Origin: Pohlia nutans | Lineage: Eukaryota > Streptophyta > Bryopsida > Bryales > Mniaceae | Length of the DNA: 64,000 nucleotides | Reading direction: 5' to 3' | NCBI GenBank assembly: GCA_022496805.1 | Contig: CM040106.1 | Coordinates: 2,728,001-2,792,000 of the forward strand | Part shown: positions 1 to 10,950 of the stretch, piece by piece | Layout: each line of letters opens with the position of its first letter | How positions within the stretch are numbered: position 1 is the stretch's first letter | The notes under the pieces: model-generated | The model's database searches: none | What the model saw: only the letters and a program-made list of their open reading frames with translations | What the model was told of the DNA's origin: nothing | Translations under genes and position numbers: made by a program

Positions 1-45
1 ACTGGCATGCGCGGCAATCCTTGAAATTAGTCTAAGATTTACGAC

Positions 46-3000
46 GTGCTGTCACAAGAATTCTCCTTGAAGGCAGTCGAGACGCTGAATGCCATGGCGT
101 GGAAGAACATGAACAAGAAATTCTTGCACTACCCAGGCGAGTTTTGTGTAATCACCGCTGGGACTGAGATATACCAGGCAATCATGCAGTGCTTCCAGTG
201 GTACGAGAATGGCAATTTGATCAACCTCGACTCAGGGACCAAGTACAACATGGAACTTGGCCCCAATAAAACGTGGGAGAGGAAATACAATGTGGCCTAC
301 ACTTTCAAGTGCCTGCAAGGTCTGGGAAAAACAAGCATGACGCGGCTCGTCGACAGGGTATCGGCCGGTCTGAATCATCTTGGCGGGCATAGGCATCAAC
401 GGGAAGCGGCAGGTCTTTCAAAGGTGTACTTGGGACAACCGAAGCCAAAAAGCAAGTTTGCCTATAGCCTGAAGGAGTGGACGGACAGACGAAAAGCCAA
501 GAACGCAGTCTTGCGCTTCTTCAACAAGAGGTACGTGGACGAGATTTGGGAGGATGGTGACGTGAACTTTAAGTTGTGGAAGAAGTTCAAATTTGACGTG
601 GGCTTCAATTCCGCGCACATGGACGAGTAGATCCGCAGAGGCACAAGGACGTGCCTTTGCAACTACCTTAACACCAGCGACACACCAAAGCGGGAGCAAG
701 ATCTTCCACCGGAGCAATTTTCTGTAGAGATCAACCGAGTGTTGCTGAAGGCGCAGACGTTGCAGCTCAACACGCACAAAATGCCACCAATGTGCATGTA
801 CAGGACCTCCGGCCACCTGACAATGTTCGTCAAGGGCGCGGACTAGACGATACCTTTTGGGTGTAAGCCGGAGGATAGGGAGATCATAGGGACTGTCATC
901 ACGACAGACATGCAATTCCAGGGCGGAATTCTTGACTTCCGTGGGCTGGACGAGTTTATGGAGAAGGACGAGGTGCTGGTCGACCCGGAACTCGGGAAAT
1001 GTTACGCGGCGATCCTGAAGCCCCTCCTGGAATCCAATAATTTCCTTAGGGCTACGCCTTACTGGCTGGTCATCTGCCACGCATTGAAGAGCGCAGAGGC
1101 GTCGAAGGCAATGCGGAAGTTGCTTCCCAAGTGTACTCTTGTGGAGTCGCGGTACATGCCCGCACACTGCGAGACGTATTTGCTGTTGCTGGGGGCGACG
1201 AAGAAGGGGAATGGAGTGACCATCTTTGTCATGCACTTGAAGGGCAAATTCTTTGCGTGGCCAGACCTCGTGCGGAGTGCGGAGCGCTACAAGAAGGCTG
1301 GGCGCATCAAGGAGTACGGCATTTTTGAGTACGAGCTGCGCATGGAAGTTTACATGGACTTCATTAGCAAGTTGCCCACAAAGGAGGAAGGCAATGAGTA
1401 CGTGTTGTGCATAGCCATTGGCAGAAAATGCATAATTGTGGCATACGTAAGTTTCTTCCCCTTGCCTCAATGCATTGTTAGCCAGTGGACAATTTATCAG
1501 TGGGGTGGAGTGATTCTCTGCAAGTTTCTAACGTAAGACAGTGGCTCCATTGTTTTAGCGCAAATGGGGGACAGAATCCCAGTGTCCGTGGTTACGGATG
1601 ACATGTATCTACAGCAGTACCACGAAGGTCACATGATCGACAACCAACTCATCGGGTTTGAGCACCTCTTCCACACTGGTGTGGACACAAATGACGAAAT
1701 TCCTGCGTTTGATATGTGGGCACCAGCCAAGCCAGAGGAATTACAAGAGCCGGAGGGTTCAATTTCAAGAGAGGAGTCGGACGTGGATACGGCGGAGATA
1801 CAAACAAAGATGGCACAGGACCGTGTCGACGAATCCAACTCGGGAGAGTCAAGAGAGTCCGTTTCATAGGAAGAGGTGGAGAATAGCGAGGAGGATTCGG
1901 AATAGTCCCTCCCAAATTATGAGGTGGAGAACAGTGAGCGCTCCGGGATGAAACGGACTCGGGAAACCGCATCAAGAGGGAGAGAAGTCCGATTCAGGAT
2001 GTTGATAGCACTTTGAGGGTGCGAACGAACAACGAGTACGAGCGGAAGCCGGTGATTGCGCACATGGGCGAGCACTGACAAGGAGGCGGACGGGCTGGAC
2101 ACTGAAGACGATAATATCATTGCCGGGGGCACGGACAATCTGACGCTGTCGATGCACAATGGTCCAGCAGATGTCACCACAGAAGTGCCTTCTCCGACCC
2201 GGCCATTGCCTCCTTTGTCGCCAATGAAAGAGGATATTCCCACTCATAGTTTGCAAGAATCCCTGGTTGCCAGTGCTGTAGAAGCGACGACAGGTGCACC
2301 ATCTAGCTTGGGCGAGCCTGAGAGTCTGCACACGGGCACGCCGAGTCATGTACTCGATAGTGGCCCAATAGAGGTCATACCAGTGGGCAATTGCCCATCG
2401 GGGAGCCCGTTGGATATGACCCCAGTTGGCAGTTGTCTATTGGCCAGCATGCCCGACGGTGTCGCGCATCTTGCGCAGCAGCACGAGACACTGGAAGTCA
2501 TCGTGCTGGCTGCGCCAAGTGTCCAGCCGGACGTCTTGGCGACGACGGAGGCACAGCCCGCTGAACCAACGACTTCGACTAGACCGATTGTGGGAGTCAC
2601 CCCGAGCATGGTCACAGTAAAAGTGGAGAAGACGTCGGTGCCGCTTGTGTCCAACGAAGAGGATCTAATCATCATTGACAGCGATGAGGACGACGCGTTG
2701 TGGAGGGCCGTGGTGCAGCGGAATCCATCTCCCCTGGTGTCTGACTTGTCTGACGGTCCTGAGGATCCTCAAGCGACAAAGGGATCGGAGAGGAGGATGA
2801 TACAAGGAAAGGCCTTGCGAGTGCAGCTGTCAAAGATTTGCCAAAGACAAGCTCTCAAAGAACCGGGAGATAGTGCAGTGTAATCGGCAGCTTGACTTTG
2901 ACAACATGAAAATGCAAAGGAGAGGGAGAATTTGCTGGAGCAGCTGGCGAAGGCGAAGGCAATCATAGAGAAAGAGACAAAGGCACGGGAGGAAGCAAAC

Positions 3001-3069
3001 GAGTCCCTCCGGAGCGCTGGCATAGCATGCGTGGAGTTCATATCCTCCCCTTCGGGTCCCCTCACTTAA
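46..3069 (+). pseudogene. Broken multi-exon gene of an unrecognised family (copy 1)
   Basis: I do not recognise this family. One reading frame (frame 1) runs from 46 to about 1470 with only two interruptions, TAG at 628 and TAG at 844. It ends at a good donor (TAC followed by GTAAGT, 1446-1451) and resumes at 1564 with a Met-Gly-Asp start-like segment. It is then broken by TAG at 1867 and 1903 and by frame changes near 2000 and 2900. The last part, about 2911-3069, is rich in Lys, Glu and Ala and looks like a coiled coil. The middle (2056-2883) is acidic, Pro/Ser/Thr-rich and low complexity. The segment 1189-1460 and the segment 1564-1700 both have a diverged homologue at 29857-30395 with the same intron position, so this was a real gene family. 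The minus-strand frame at 418-1470 is its shadow. Whether it was host or transposon-borne is not visible. Confidence 0.6.
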
Positions 3070-3838
3070 CTGACTATGTAAGTTGCATCCGCCCTTGAGT
3101 TGTCGGGATCAGGAGCTCTGGAAATTTCACAGCCTGAGGTCGTATCCGAAAGAGAGGGCATACCCAAAACAGAGGTCGTCCCTGAAACAAAGGTCGTCCC
3201 ATCAACGCACGTACATGAGTGAGGATGACCGTGAGTCACATCTTTTCTTTCTGAACCCGACAGACATACTTAGCCTCCTCAAGCAGACCAATGCATTAGA
3301 CTAAAGTCTCTCGAGAGTGTTGTGCAAGAAGCTGCCATACTAGAGTGGTTTGCGGCGATGCGAACAAACGCCAATGCATATGTCAGTTTATCAGCATAAC
3401 ACTTTTAACTGCATTTCACTGCAATTCAACTCTTGTCCAGTTAGTTCGGTAGTGTGTTGATTGATGAATGGGAGGTAAAATTAAAGATAAAGGGCGGGGT
3501 CTGTCTACAAGGAAATTGATCGTCTTCGTATGGAGGCGTGATCTTGAAAACAAAGTCTCCGTCCTCAGCATTGTGAAGACAACTGTGTAGTTTTTGTAGA
3601 TTTTTGTAATTAGTTCTTGTACAGACGTAGTCTATCTCAAGCGGTAGTGGACGCAGGGTCTGCAAGACGATTATATTCGGGATTAGAAGCAGGCAATTGT
3701 ATTTTGGATTTGTGCTCAATTTTATCGAGCGTGATAAGTTTTCGTGACTCGTTATTAGCCTATCGGACTAGATGAAGGCAGAATTATAATTCGAGAGTAA
3801 TAAATATCTCTTGTTTCCATATACTGCGCAAGCCTTGT
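3070..3838. other. No gene seen; AT-moderate spacer
   Basis: A GTAAGT donor-like site follows the end of the upstream relic at about 3076. Short open frames at 3083-3304 and 3441-3719 have no recognisable motif and no homologue elsewhere in the window. I see no other structure here. Confidence 0.5.
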
Positions 3839-5460
3839 ATGAATGTAGACATGGCCTTGACATGGCCTGCAGATCCAGTAGGCAAAAGCCCACTGGGTGG
3901 GTACGAAGTCACCAAATCTGATTGTAGTGCCAACTCTACTGCAGATAGCCGGGTCCATGATACATGTCACATCTATGATGATGGCATACGTGGAGAACGA
4001 TTGGAAATATTCAAATCGTCAGGATTCAACGTGGAAATATACAAAGCATCAACTGACCCGAGTCAAGGACGCAGCCTTGCCCAAGCAGCCTCCAAAGACA
4101 AACAACCTTCATTGGAGTAGTCCACCTCCAGTGGCATAGGACAAACTAGAGCATCACAACATTGAATTGAAGTCTCGATGTCGTGCCTATTGAGGGCCTC
4201 AAATTGTAGGAGTTCCGTAGGAGATTCAATACATGCTGTCTATGTTATTCGCGGCTGTAGGACTGGGAGCGGTGAAAGATGTCGTAGAAGAATAAGACAA
4301 CAAGAACTTGTTCCTATTCGGTAACTGTGCAAGAGAACTGCAGCATAGAACTCATGTTGGATCTCTCGAAAGAGTGCTGACAGTGAAGGAATCATTTGTA
4401 GTTGACACTGCAGCAAGATATTGGAGCCAAATGGAACAGTGGGAGGATGAAACATGGCAGAGATGGGAAATGTGAAGGCTGAGAAAGATCAGACTTTTAA
4501 TCACAAGGACGACGTCACAGCGTCATGCACAGGTGATTTTCACCCTGCAGTATACAATCGTCTGCATAGTCTGTGCAACATGTTCAGCCCCTTATCGTAC
4601 ACGCACATTTCGTCCACCTAAGGGCACGCATTGCAGGAGCATCGAATCATGCACAGTCATCTACTATGTTGCTTTGCATGATGAATGACATTGTAAAACG
4701 CTTCGCTAAGAGCAATATCATGTTCAATGTGTGGAACGAGATATGGGGTGACTATGGTCTACACCACTGTGCAAACAATTGTATACTGTAGGGTGACAAT
4801 CACCTATGGACAACTGTGGATTGTTGCCCTTTACAAGGGTCACATTTTTTCTCTCTGCCAGGTTTCATCCTCCCACTCTTCTATTAGGTTCCCAATATCT
4901 TGCTGCAGTGTCAACCAAAAATGATTCAGTCATTGCCATCAAGGGTTTGTATGGTTCCTACGTAGTTCTTTTAGAGTTGATTCAACTGGGAATTTGCAGT
5001 AGAACCAGGATGATTTGTATACATGGAACTATTTGTTTTGTTTGGGGTTGCCAACAACTAGCACTGAACATATGCGCTTGGCAGTGGACAGGTATGCAGT
5101 TTATGCTACGAGACCGTCCCAACAAAACAAGTACTTCCCTTGACAGTCCTAGGTAGAGTGGTATACATTATTTCTTACTCCCTAGCAGTCCTACAGCTTG
5201 CAGGAAGCCAAAGGGTATGTATTGAATATTCTACGGAAAGCTTAGAACTCTAGTCCTTCAATATGCACAGCAGCAAGACTCCCATCCACTGTCTTGATGT
5301 GCAGGTTCGCACTGAGCGTCTTGGGTATACGACATACAAATGTATGAGATCCACTGTAAGCCTTGACTGGCGATCACTTTCTTCCTAATAGCGTTCAGTG
5401 CACTCGAGCGTAGGCAATGGTATAGGCTAGTACACTCAATAGTTTGTTGTACATTCACAA
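3839..5460 (+). repeat. Inverted-repeat dispersed element, copy A
   Basis: This stretch has an oppositely oriented homologue at 27780-29470. The shared blocks, read from left to right, are a coding-like piece at 3839-4010 containing DGIRGERLEI, a left arm at 4209-4590, a right arm at 4740-5235, and a tail to about 5460. The two arms are inverted repeats of each other. For example, the GTAGGAGATTCAATACATG at the left outer edge matches the complement of the GTATTGAATATTCTAC at the right outer edge. Both arms also carry CAGCAAGATATTGG. No transposase is visible. The body could be a foldback-type non-autonomous element or a local inverted duplication; the second dispersed copy favours a mobile element. 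Confidence 0.65.
4209..5235. repeat. Long imperfect inverted repeat inside copy A
   Basis: The left arm (4209-4590) pairs with the complement of the right arm (4740-5235) over about 200-380 bp with many mismatches and small gaps, around a spacer of about 150 bp. The best paired blocks are 4395-4460 with the complement of 4860-4930, and 4535-4590 with the complement of 4750-4800. Transcribed from either side it would form a long hairpin RNA. Confidence 0.6.
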
Positions 5461-5645
5461 TGTTGTGGGCAATTCAGCGGTGTATATAAGAATGAATGTT
5501 GATGAGCATGGAAGTTTATGTGTGACGAAGTATAGGAATCCAACAATAGTAGCTGTAACACGTTGCACGGAAGAGTGATGAATAGAGCTCAAAGAATACA
5601 GTCATGGTATAGGATGCACAATGAATCTATTTGGCAGTAGTAGGT

Positions 5646-6101
5646 TCATCGTGCGTACTCTAGCACCTCAGCCTCCAACCGATTTATCCTCCCTATGCTT
5701 CTCATGTCAAGGCTTGGATCAAGAGGACATGTAATGTTGTTGGGTGCGACCTTTCCAGACGACCTCTCTGCATAAATATTTTTCACTTCACACAAGATGG
5801 TCATCACCCCGCTCACTTGTAGCACATCCCCGTTTAAATCCCCTATAGACTTTGGCGACAGAATTGAAGTCCCCCGTAGTTCTTTCAATGCATGTTCGTG
5901 GCCCACTATGCTGGTTGTGAAGGGCAACAACACAAAATGATCTTCCGCGTCGGTAAAGTACAAGTTTACCACGTTACGAAAGACATTTTCCACCCACAAT
6001 ACGATGTAGGGCGCAAAAAAATTCACTTCAGTCACAAAGAAGGACGACAATGTGGAAAATGTTGGTTTAGTAGCTAGGGGCATCATAGCGTATACAACCA
6101 A
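5646..6101 (-). CDS. Unrecognised ORF, up to 151 codons
   Basis: This is an open minus-strand frame in an otherwise AT-rich spacer. The first frame codon is TTG; the first internal ATG codons fall near 6084, giving about 146 residues. The predicted protein has a hydrophobic N-terminal third (Phe/Val/Leu-rich), a stretch with YFTDAEDHFVLLPF, and a C-terminal segment ending in a Leu/Glu-rich helix. I see no known domain, no second copy in the window and no clear promoter. It may be an exon of a larger broken gene. The length of the open frame is the only support. Confidence 0.25.
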   Translation of the reverse strand: MVVYAMMPLATKPTFSTLSSFFVTEVNFFAPYIVLWVENVFRNVVNLYFTDAEDHFVLLPFTTSIVGHEHALKELRGTSILSPKSIGDLNGDVLQVSGVMTILCEVKNIYAERSSGKVAPNNITCPLDPSLDMRSIGRINRLEAEVLEYAR

Positions 6102-6452
6102 TTATAGTCCATAGCCGCCATGAGTGGAAGCTTCTCAAGATCTAAAGTCAAGTGGCAAGGTGTTGCTAACATGCGTTTCAACTAGTACTTCTTGCCCACA
6201 TTCACCTCTCCAAAGATATCTTTGTGAATGATTTCAACTAATTTTTTTTAAGGATCTCGTGTACGAGATGTCAAGCACCTTCTCCGTGTCTCTACTACCC
6301 AAATCTGTTTCCCAAGTACAGCACGCACACTGTTAATGTCCTTGAATGAAGAAGATAAGAATAGAGAAGATAGTTCAGGCAAAATCCGTGTACAAAATTC
6401 TTGGACCGTTGGCAAAGAGTTTGGAAGTGTGGAATCTGGACTGAAAATTCCT

Positions 6453-6744
6453 AGCACTGTTCTATTTTTTGATATACACGCTAGCCCAGTGTGCAATCGC
6501 ACACTAGATTACGCCCTTCATCCGTAGCATTGTTCCATTTTTTGACATACTCGCTAGCTCCGTGTGCAATTGCACACTGGATTACGTCCTTAAGCTGTAG
6601 CACTGTTCCAGTTCTTGACATTATCACTAGCCTAGTGTGCAATTGCACACTGGCTAACGCCCTTAATCCATAGCACTATTCCCTTTCTTGACATTCTTGC
6701 TAGCCCAGTGTGCAATTGCACACTGGCTAACGCCCTTCAACACA
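6453..6744. repeat. Tandem array, 4 x 73 bp, each with a 20-bp palindrome
   Basis: Units start at 6453, 6526, 6599 and 6672, an exact 73-bp period. Each contains AGCA(C/T)TGTTC..., a TTGACAT or TTGATAT block, GCTAG, and a palindrome followed by a TTACG or CTAACG block. In the last unit the palindrome CAGTGTGCAATTGCACACTG (6706-6725) is perfect over 20 bp. Earlier units differ at one or two bases. The palindrome is better conserved than the rest of the unit. No gene overlaps convincingly; the short plus-strand frames here are repeat translations. Confidence 0.9.
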
Positions 6745-7557
6745 TGCTATACACTTCAAGGGCTACGTTGTGCCGATTGATTTGACGGTGATAGAAGGCC
6801 CACTGCAACTTGCTACACAATTGCTAAGTACGCAATGGGTCATACTGTCGAACCTCGTTTTATTCAAAAACGGGCAGTTAGGGTTTGTAGGGCAGTAAGG
6901 GGTAGCCCCAGCCGCCATAAATGGGAGAAGTAGCGTTCATGATGGCCTTTATATTTATTTGGAGAGAGTGGTGCGCTCGTGCGCGCTAAAGTGTTTGTTA
7001 CGGAACTTGGAATGGCGGCGGACCGGACAGGAACCGGAAGGAAAACCGGATGTCGGGGGACGGGCCCCTGCCGGACCCGGCCACGATCCGGGATTTGAAT
7101 TGGGCCGCCTTAAATTGGGCGGCTCACTATTCATTTCTCCCCGGTTCCTCCAGCCCTCCGCTCGCACTTGCTTTTTGCATCTCCGGAGAGTGTTAGGGTT
7201 TTCATTGTGCGTCCGGAGGGAGAAAGCAGTGAGCGACCAACATTTGGGGATTTTGAGCGCCCGGGAGTTAGGAAAATTGAGCGCCCGGGAGAAAAAGTAG
7301 TACGAGGTTGGAGTTGGAGAAGGGCGAGCACCCAGACCGTGAGCGCCTGAATTTCAGGCAGAGTTTGCGGAAGAGAGTGAGTGCACCCGGGGAGAGAGGC
7401 GCGAGGGCTCTAGGAGGTCAGGTGCGCAACAGGGAAGCGGAAAGGAGCGCGTTCGGAGAGGGAAGCGCGTGATTTGCAAGAGAGAGAGAGGGCGCACCCG
7501 GAGGGGAGGACATGCCATGCACGGAGGAGTGGAGAAGCGCACGCGGAGTCCGCAGCC

Positions 7558-9316
7558 ATGGTGCGCAGGGAGATTGGATCCAAAATCCCGGAGAGGAGGA
7601 TTCTTCCGGACATCCCACAGCACTCGGAGGACTTCGATGAGTTGCTCAAGGACCTCGAGAAGATACGGTGTTTGGGGTTGTTTGGGAAAGTCTGGGATGT
7701 GCAAGACGCCTGGATGTTGGAAGAAATTGAGGGCGGGGCTATGGATTCTGCCTTTCGGGCGACCATCCGGGCGAAGTACGGGGATTGGACCCGGGAGCTT
7801 TCGCGGGCCATGTACGACTTCCCGGACACGAGCGAGGATGTGGAATCGGGCAGCAAGGGCGACACGGATTGGGTGAAGGCGCGCTTCATCTACCTCTCAG
7901 ACCACGACGGATTCAAGGTGGCGGATTGCAAGGATCCCCGGGAGCAACGGCTGCTCCGGTACATGGTGCCAATCCTCAACCCGGAGAAGCCCACCACCCT
8001 CACGGTTACACTAGCCAGGGGCATCTTCTTCGCACTCCTCCGGAAGAAGAAGATCAACTGGGCGCACCTCGTGCACCGGAACATCCAGAAGTGGGCCCGG
8101 GACCTCGACAACAAGAAGGGATGTTCGCTTGCCCCGTTCTCTACCACCTGTACAAGAAGGAAGGGTGCATCACGGAGGAAGAGAAGAAGAGGTTGGAGAT
8201 TCCTCCTATTCCGGGAGTGAGGAACCCAGCTAAGAAGAAGATAGCACTTCCGAGAGGAGGAGCGGGGACCAGCCGGCCCGGATCTTTGCTGCGACCGGAA
8301 GAAAAGAGGATGGCTCCACCGGCACCTCAACCGGACAAGAGTAGCATCAGGGAGGAGTGCAGGAAAGAGAGAGAAGACCCGGTGCGACCAGGTGGAGCCA
8401 GCGCGATTCCAGAGCTGAGGACAATGAGGAAGGAAGACCGCCTTGAGGGAGGCCAAACGGGTGGGTGTCAGGCCGCGGCAGGAGATTAGGAAGGACCCGG
8501 AGGTAGGCTGACCAGGTGGGGCAGGACCTCAACAGGAGTTGAGGATGAAGCAAAGGGAGGACCCGGGAGAAGACGAAGAGGAGAAGGAATCCCCGCAGCC
8601 AAAGCTGACCCGGAAGAAGAGGGTGGATCCGGCAGCGGGTTCTCAACCGGATGGGGGAGGTTCTTCCCAAACGCGACCTCAGGTGGAGCCGGTTGTGGAG
8701 TCCGGACCGGCGGAGGAGACAAGGCCTTCTCCAACGCATCCACAGGAGCAACCGGAAGCAAGTTCTGGACCGATGGAGGAAGATCCTGCCCCGGTGTGTC
8801 CACAGGAAATGAGGATCCGGACGTTCAAGAGACCACCCCTCGGAAGAAGAAGGGTCAGGCCCAGAGGAAGATTACTCCCTCAAACAACTGGAAGAAGCGT
8901 TCTAAGGCGGCAGGAGAAGGAGGGGACGACTGGGAAGAGTCCGAAGACGAGGGAGACCGGGAGCAGGGACCGGCCGCAAGAGAAGAGCCAGTCTTGGAGG
9001 TAGGACCGTCCGGAGGTGTACAAGAAGAGGACGAGGCTCCGCTCGCGGTGGAGAACATCCTCGTGACAACCCGGGTCGCCCTGGACTTGGTCACGGAGAA
9101 GTACACTTCGGTATTCGCTGCACTTCGGGAGGTAGGCACCCTCCTCCAGATAGATGACGCGCTGAAGTACCCGGAGCGGATCCGGAAGCTCCAGAGGAAA
9201 CTCTTCAGGAGCCGGTTTAGGGTTTAGGGTTTAGCGCGGAGGCCTTCCTGGTGGAGTTTCGGTCGTTGGCGGAGCATATGACGAGGGAAAGTTCCTCCAC
9301 CTCGGAACCGGATTAG
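7558..9316 (+). pseudogene. Gag-like / plant-transposon-protein domain gene, frameshifted
   Basis: The ATG at 7558 lies in a good context (GCAGCCATGG). The first frame runs to about 8125 and contains an alpha-helical domain. Its segment TLTVTLARGIFFALLRKKKI followed by NWAHLVHRNIQKWA resembles the helical core of the plant transposon-protein/retrotransposon ORF1 families, as far as I can tell by eye. The coding frame then moves by one base near 8125 (continuing to 8489), moves back near 8440, is stopped by TGA at about 8509, and moves again near 8800. The C-terminal half is Pro/Glu/Arg-rich and disordered, ending in a helical segment at 9040-9210. A telomeric-repeat tract at 9216-9234 breaks the last frame. 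Function as a capsid-like protein is inferred from family resemblance only. Confidence 0.5.
9216..9234 (+). repeat. Interstitial telomeric repeat, TTTAGGG type
   Basis: The tract TTTAGGGTTTAGGGTTTAG is 2.7 units of the plant-type telomere repeat. It sits inside the 3' part of the gag-like gene. The frame before it reads LFRSR; after it a different frame is open to TAG at 9314-9316. Excluding 20 bp (9215-9234) makes the two frames continuous, so it looks like an insertion rather than an ancestral part. Confidence 0.85.
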
Positions 9317-9421
9317 GAGGAGGCCACCAACTAGGGAGAGAGGGTCGGTTCCGGGCATGGGTTGCATGGTGTGCTTCATATATCTGCAGAGGCACCTCAC
9401 GCGGGGGAGATCGACCGCCTG

Positions 9422-9763
9422 ATGAAGATGGGGAGCTCAACGCAGGAGCACACCTCCCCGCCCGTGATGGATGTGGAACCGATCCACATGGTCAGATCCG
9501 GAAGAGTGAGCCCAGAAGAGGTCCGGGATCAGGAGGAAGACATGGAGGCGATGGGTGTCCAACTGGACGGAGAGGAAAGGCAAGAGGGTGGGCCGGGAGG
9601 TCACCCGGACGGCCAATCGGGAGGCGTGCAAGTGGACGAGCCAACCGTGGGACAACAGGTGGAGCAACCGGTGGAGCACAGAGTGCGAGGAGATCGGCCG
9701 GCTAAACCGATTGTAGTGGGGAGCTCGGAAGAACAAGAGGGGCAGCCAATGGAGGACGAGTAG
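9422..9763 (+). CDS. Unrecognised acidic ORF, about 113 residues
   Basis: The frame is open from 9362, but the first ATG is at 9422. The product is rich in Glu, Gln, Gly, Val and Pro and ends with QPMEDE. It shows no domain, signal peptide or membrane segment. It lies directly after the gag-like gene, shares its CCGG-rich codon use, and may be the continuation of the same polypeptide after further damage. Confidence 0.3.
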   Translation: MKMGSSTQEHTSPPVMDVEPIHMVRSGRVSPEEVRDQEEDMEAMGVQLDGEERQEGGPGGHPDGQSGGVQVDEPTVGQQVEQPVEHRVRGDRPAKPIVVGSSEEQEGQPMEDE

Positions 9764-10950
9764 CTACCCGGGACCACCGGGGGTCCGGAATCAGTGGCCC
9801 GGACTTAGTGGATCCGGGCACTTAGAGTAGGACCTTTTGAGTAGGTAGATTAGAAGACTTTTTGGTGTGTAGGACTTTTAGGGTTTTTATGTTAGTGGCG
9901 GCTTAGGATAGAAATGGAGCTGTGGAGGAAGCTCCCCGGATTTCCGGATCCCAGGAATGTAGGATCTGAGGATTTCCCGGATCTGGGCGTTTGAGGTTGG
10001 CTTTTTATCAAGGAATGTTCTTCATTCCTTGGGTCTTTTTGTGTATCATTGTTCCGTGTAAGTAGAAGCGCATATTCCTTTCACAAACTTTGTGTGTGTG
10101 TGTGTATATGTGTATTTGCTTGTGTTATTGCCCGGAACAGTGGCGCAACTAGTTCCTTGGTGACCGGATGGATTAGCTGGGTTCCGATGTAGAGTCAGTT
10201 AAGAGACCGAGTAGAAGATTTGGAAGAGTTGGGATCATTTGAATGTCGGGTTCTCTGTGTCCGGTTGCAGGAATTAACCCGGGTTAGTGGCTGAGTGAGC
10301 AGGAGGGGGTACTCCGGTTCTCTCAGAACTCCTGGACGCATAGTTCGGTAGAGGTGCCAACATCCGGGTAGATCTTACAATTGTAGGGTACGAGGAAGCT
10401 AGAGTAAAACGAGTCATGAGGAATTCCATCTCTTCCAGACACCCCGGATACTATCTATTCCGGTTAGCAAGTCGTTGTAGTATTTTGGAGAGAAGGGGGA
10501 AACCGGGTTGTGCTTGTGTGACTGGCTGTGGGTTTGAGATAAGTCCATAGTTGAAGAGCAATCCGGAAAGAACCTGGACTAGGGAGTTGAGTTTGAAGAA
10601 CCGGGAAGTGGTGAATCCCTTGTCACGGAAATTAGTAGGGGAGGGTGTGACTTTAAATCTAGCATCCTTAAAAATGCAAATGGAGAACCCTCTGAGGGAA
10701 AACAGAGGTTAAGGGGAAACCGGATTTAGTAGTTGGGTTAGACTGGGTGGAATAGGGTTGGTTAAGTTTCCAACCCGGACAGAAACTGGATCTAGCCATA
10801 GCCGAATCAGTCAGTAAGGGAGATCCGGTTTTAGTACGGAAAAAGGGAGTTAGTTGGTGACCGGAAGAGAGTAGTCACCAATCCGGGTCAGTTTCCGGAA
10901 ACTTCCCACTTCACAGAGTCTCCGCGGAATGATAACCCGGAAATCACCTC

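Larger units (their letters stand above)
6946..10950 (+). mobile_element. Retrotransposon-like block, CCGG-rich, boundaries uncertain
   Basis: Base composition changes sharply near 6950 to a GC-rich sequence with very frequent CCGG and CCCGG words and returns to AT-rich near 10950. A TATA-like TATATTTAT lies at about 6948. A GC-rich leader follows, then a gag-like broken gene (7558-9316), a second acidic open frame (9422-9763) and a non-coding 3' part. That part includes a (TG)n run near 10091-10106 and GGAACAGTGGCGCAAC at about 10133, which resembles the start of a primer-binding region. I could not pair two LTRs, and no reverse transcriptase, integrase or protease is present. A non-autonomous or deleted LTR element is the best reading. 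Confidence 0.5.

Noticed and set aside
418..1470. 350-codon minus-strand ORF
   Set aside because: It lies opposite the copy-1 gene. The plus frame has a homologue with the same intron at 29857-30395, so the minus frame is a shadow.
628..1905. TAG as a reassigned sense codon
   Set aside because: The intact NERD-like gene reads through ten exons under the standard code, and the TAG-bearing relics also have frameshifts and TGA stops.
6453..6744. CRISPR-like array
   Set aside because: The 73-bp units are contiguous with no unique spacers, and the host is eukaryotic.
10133..10150. Definite LTR primer-binding site
   Set aside because: GTGGCGCAAC is suggestive, but no LTR boundary or matching second LTR could be found, so it is mentioned only as part of the uncertain retroelement block.
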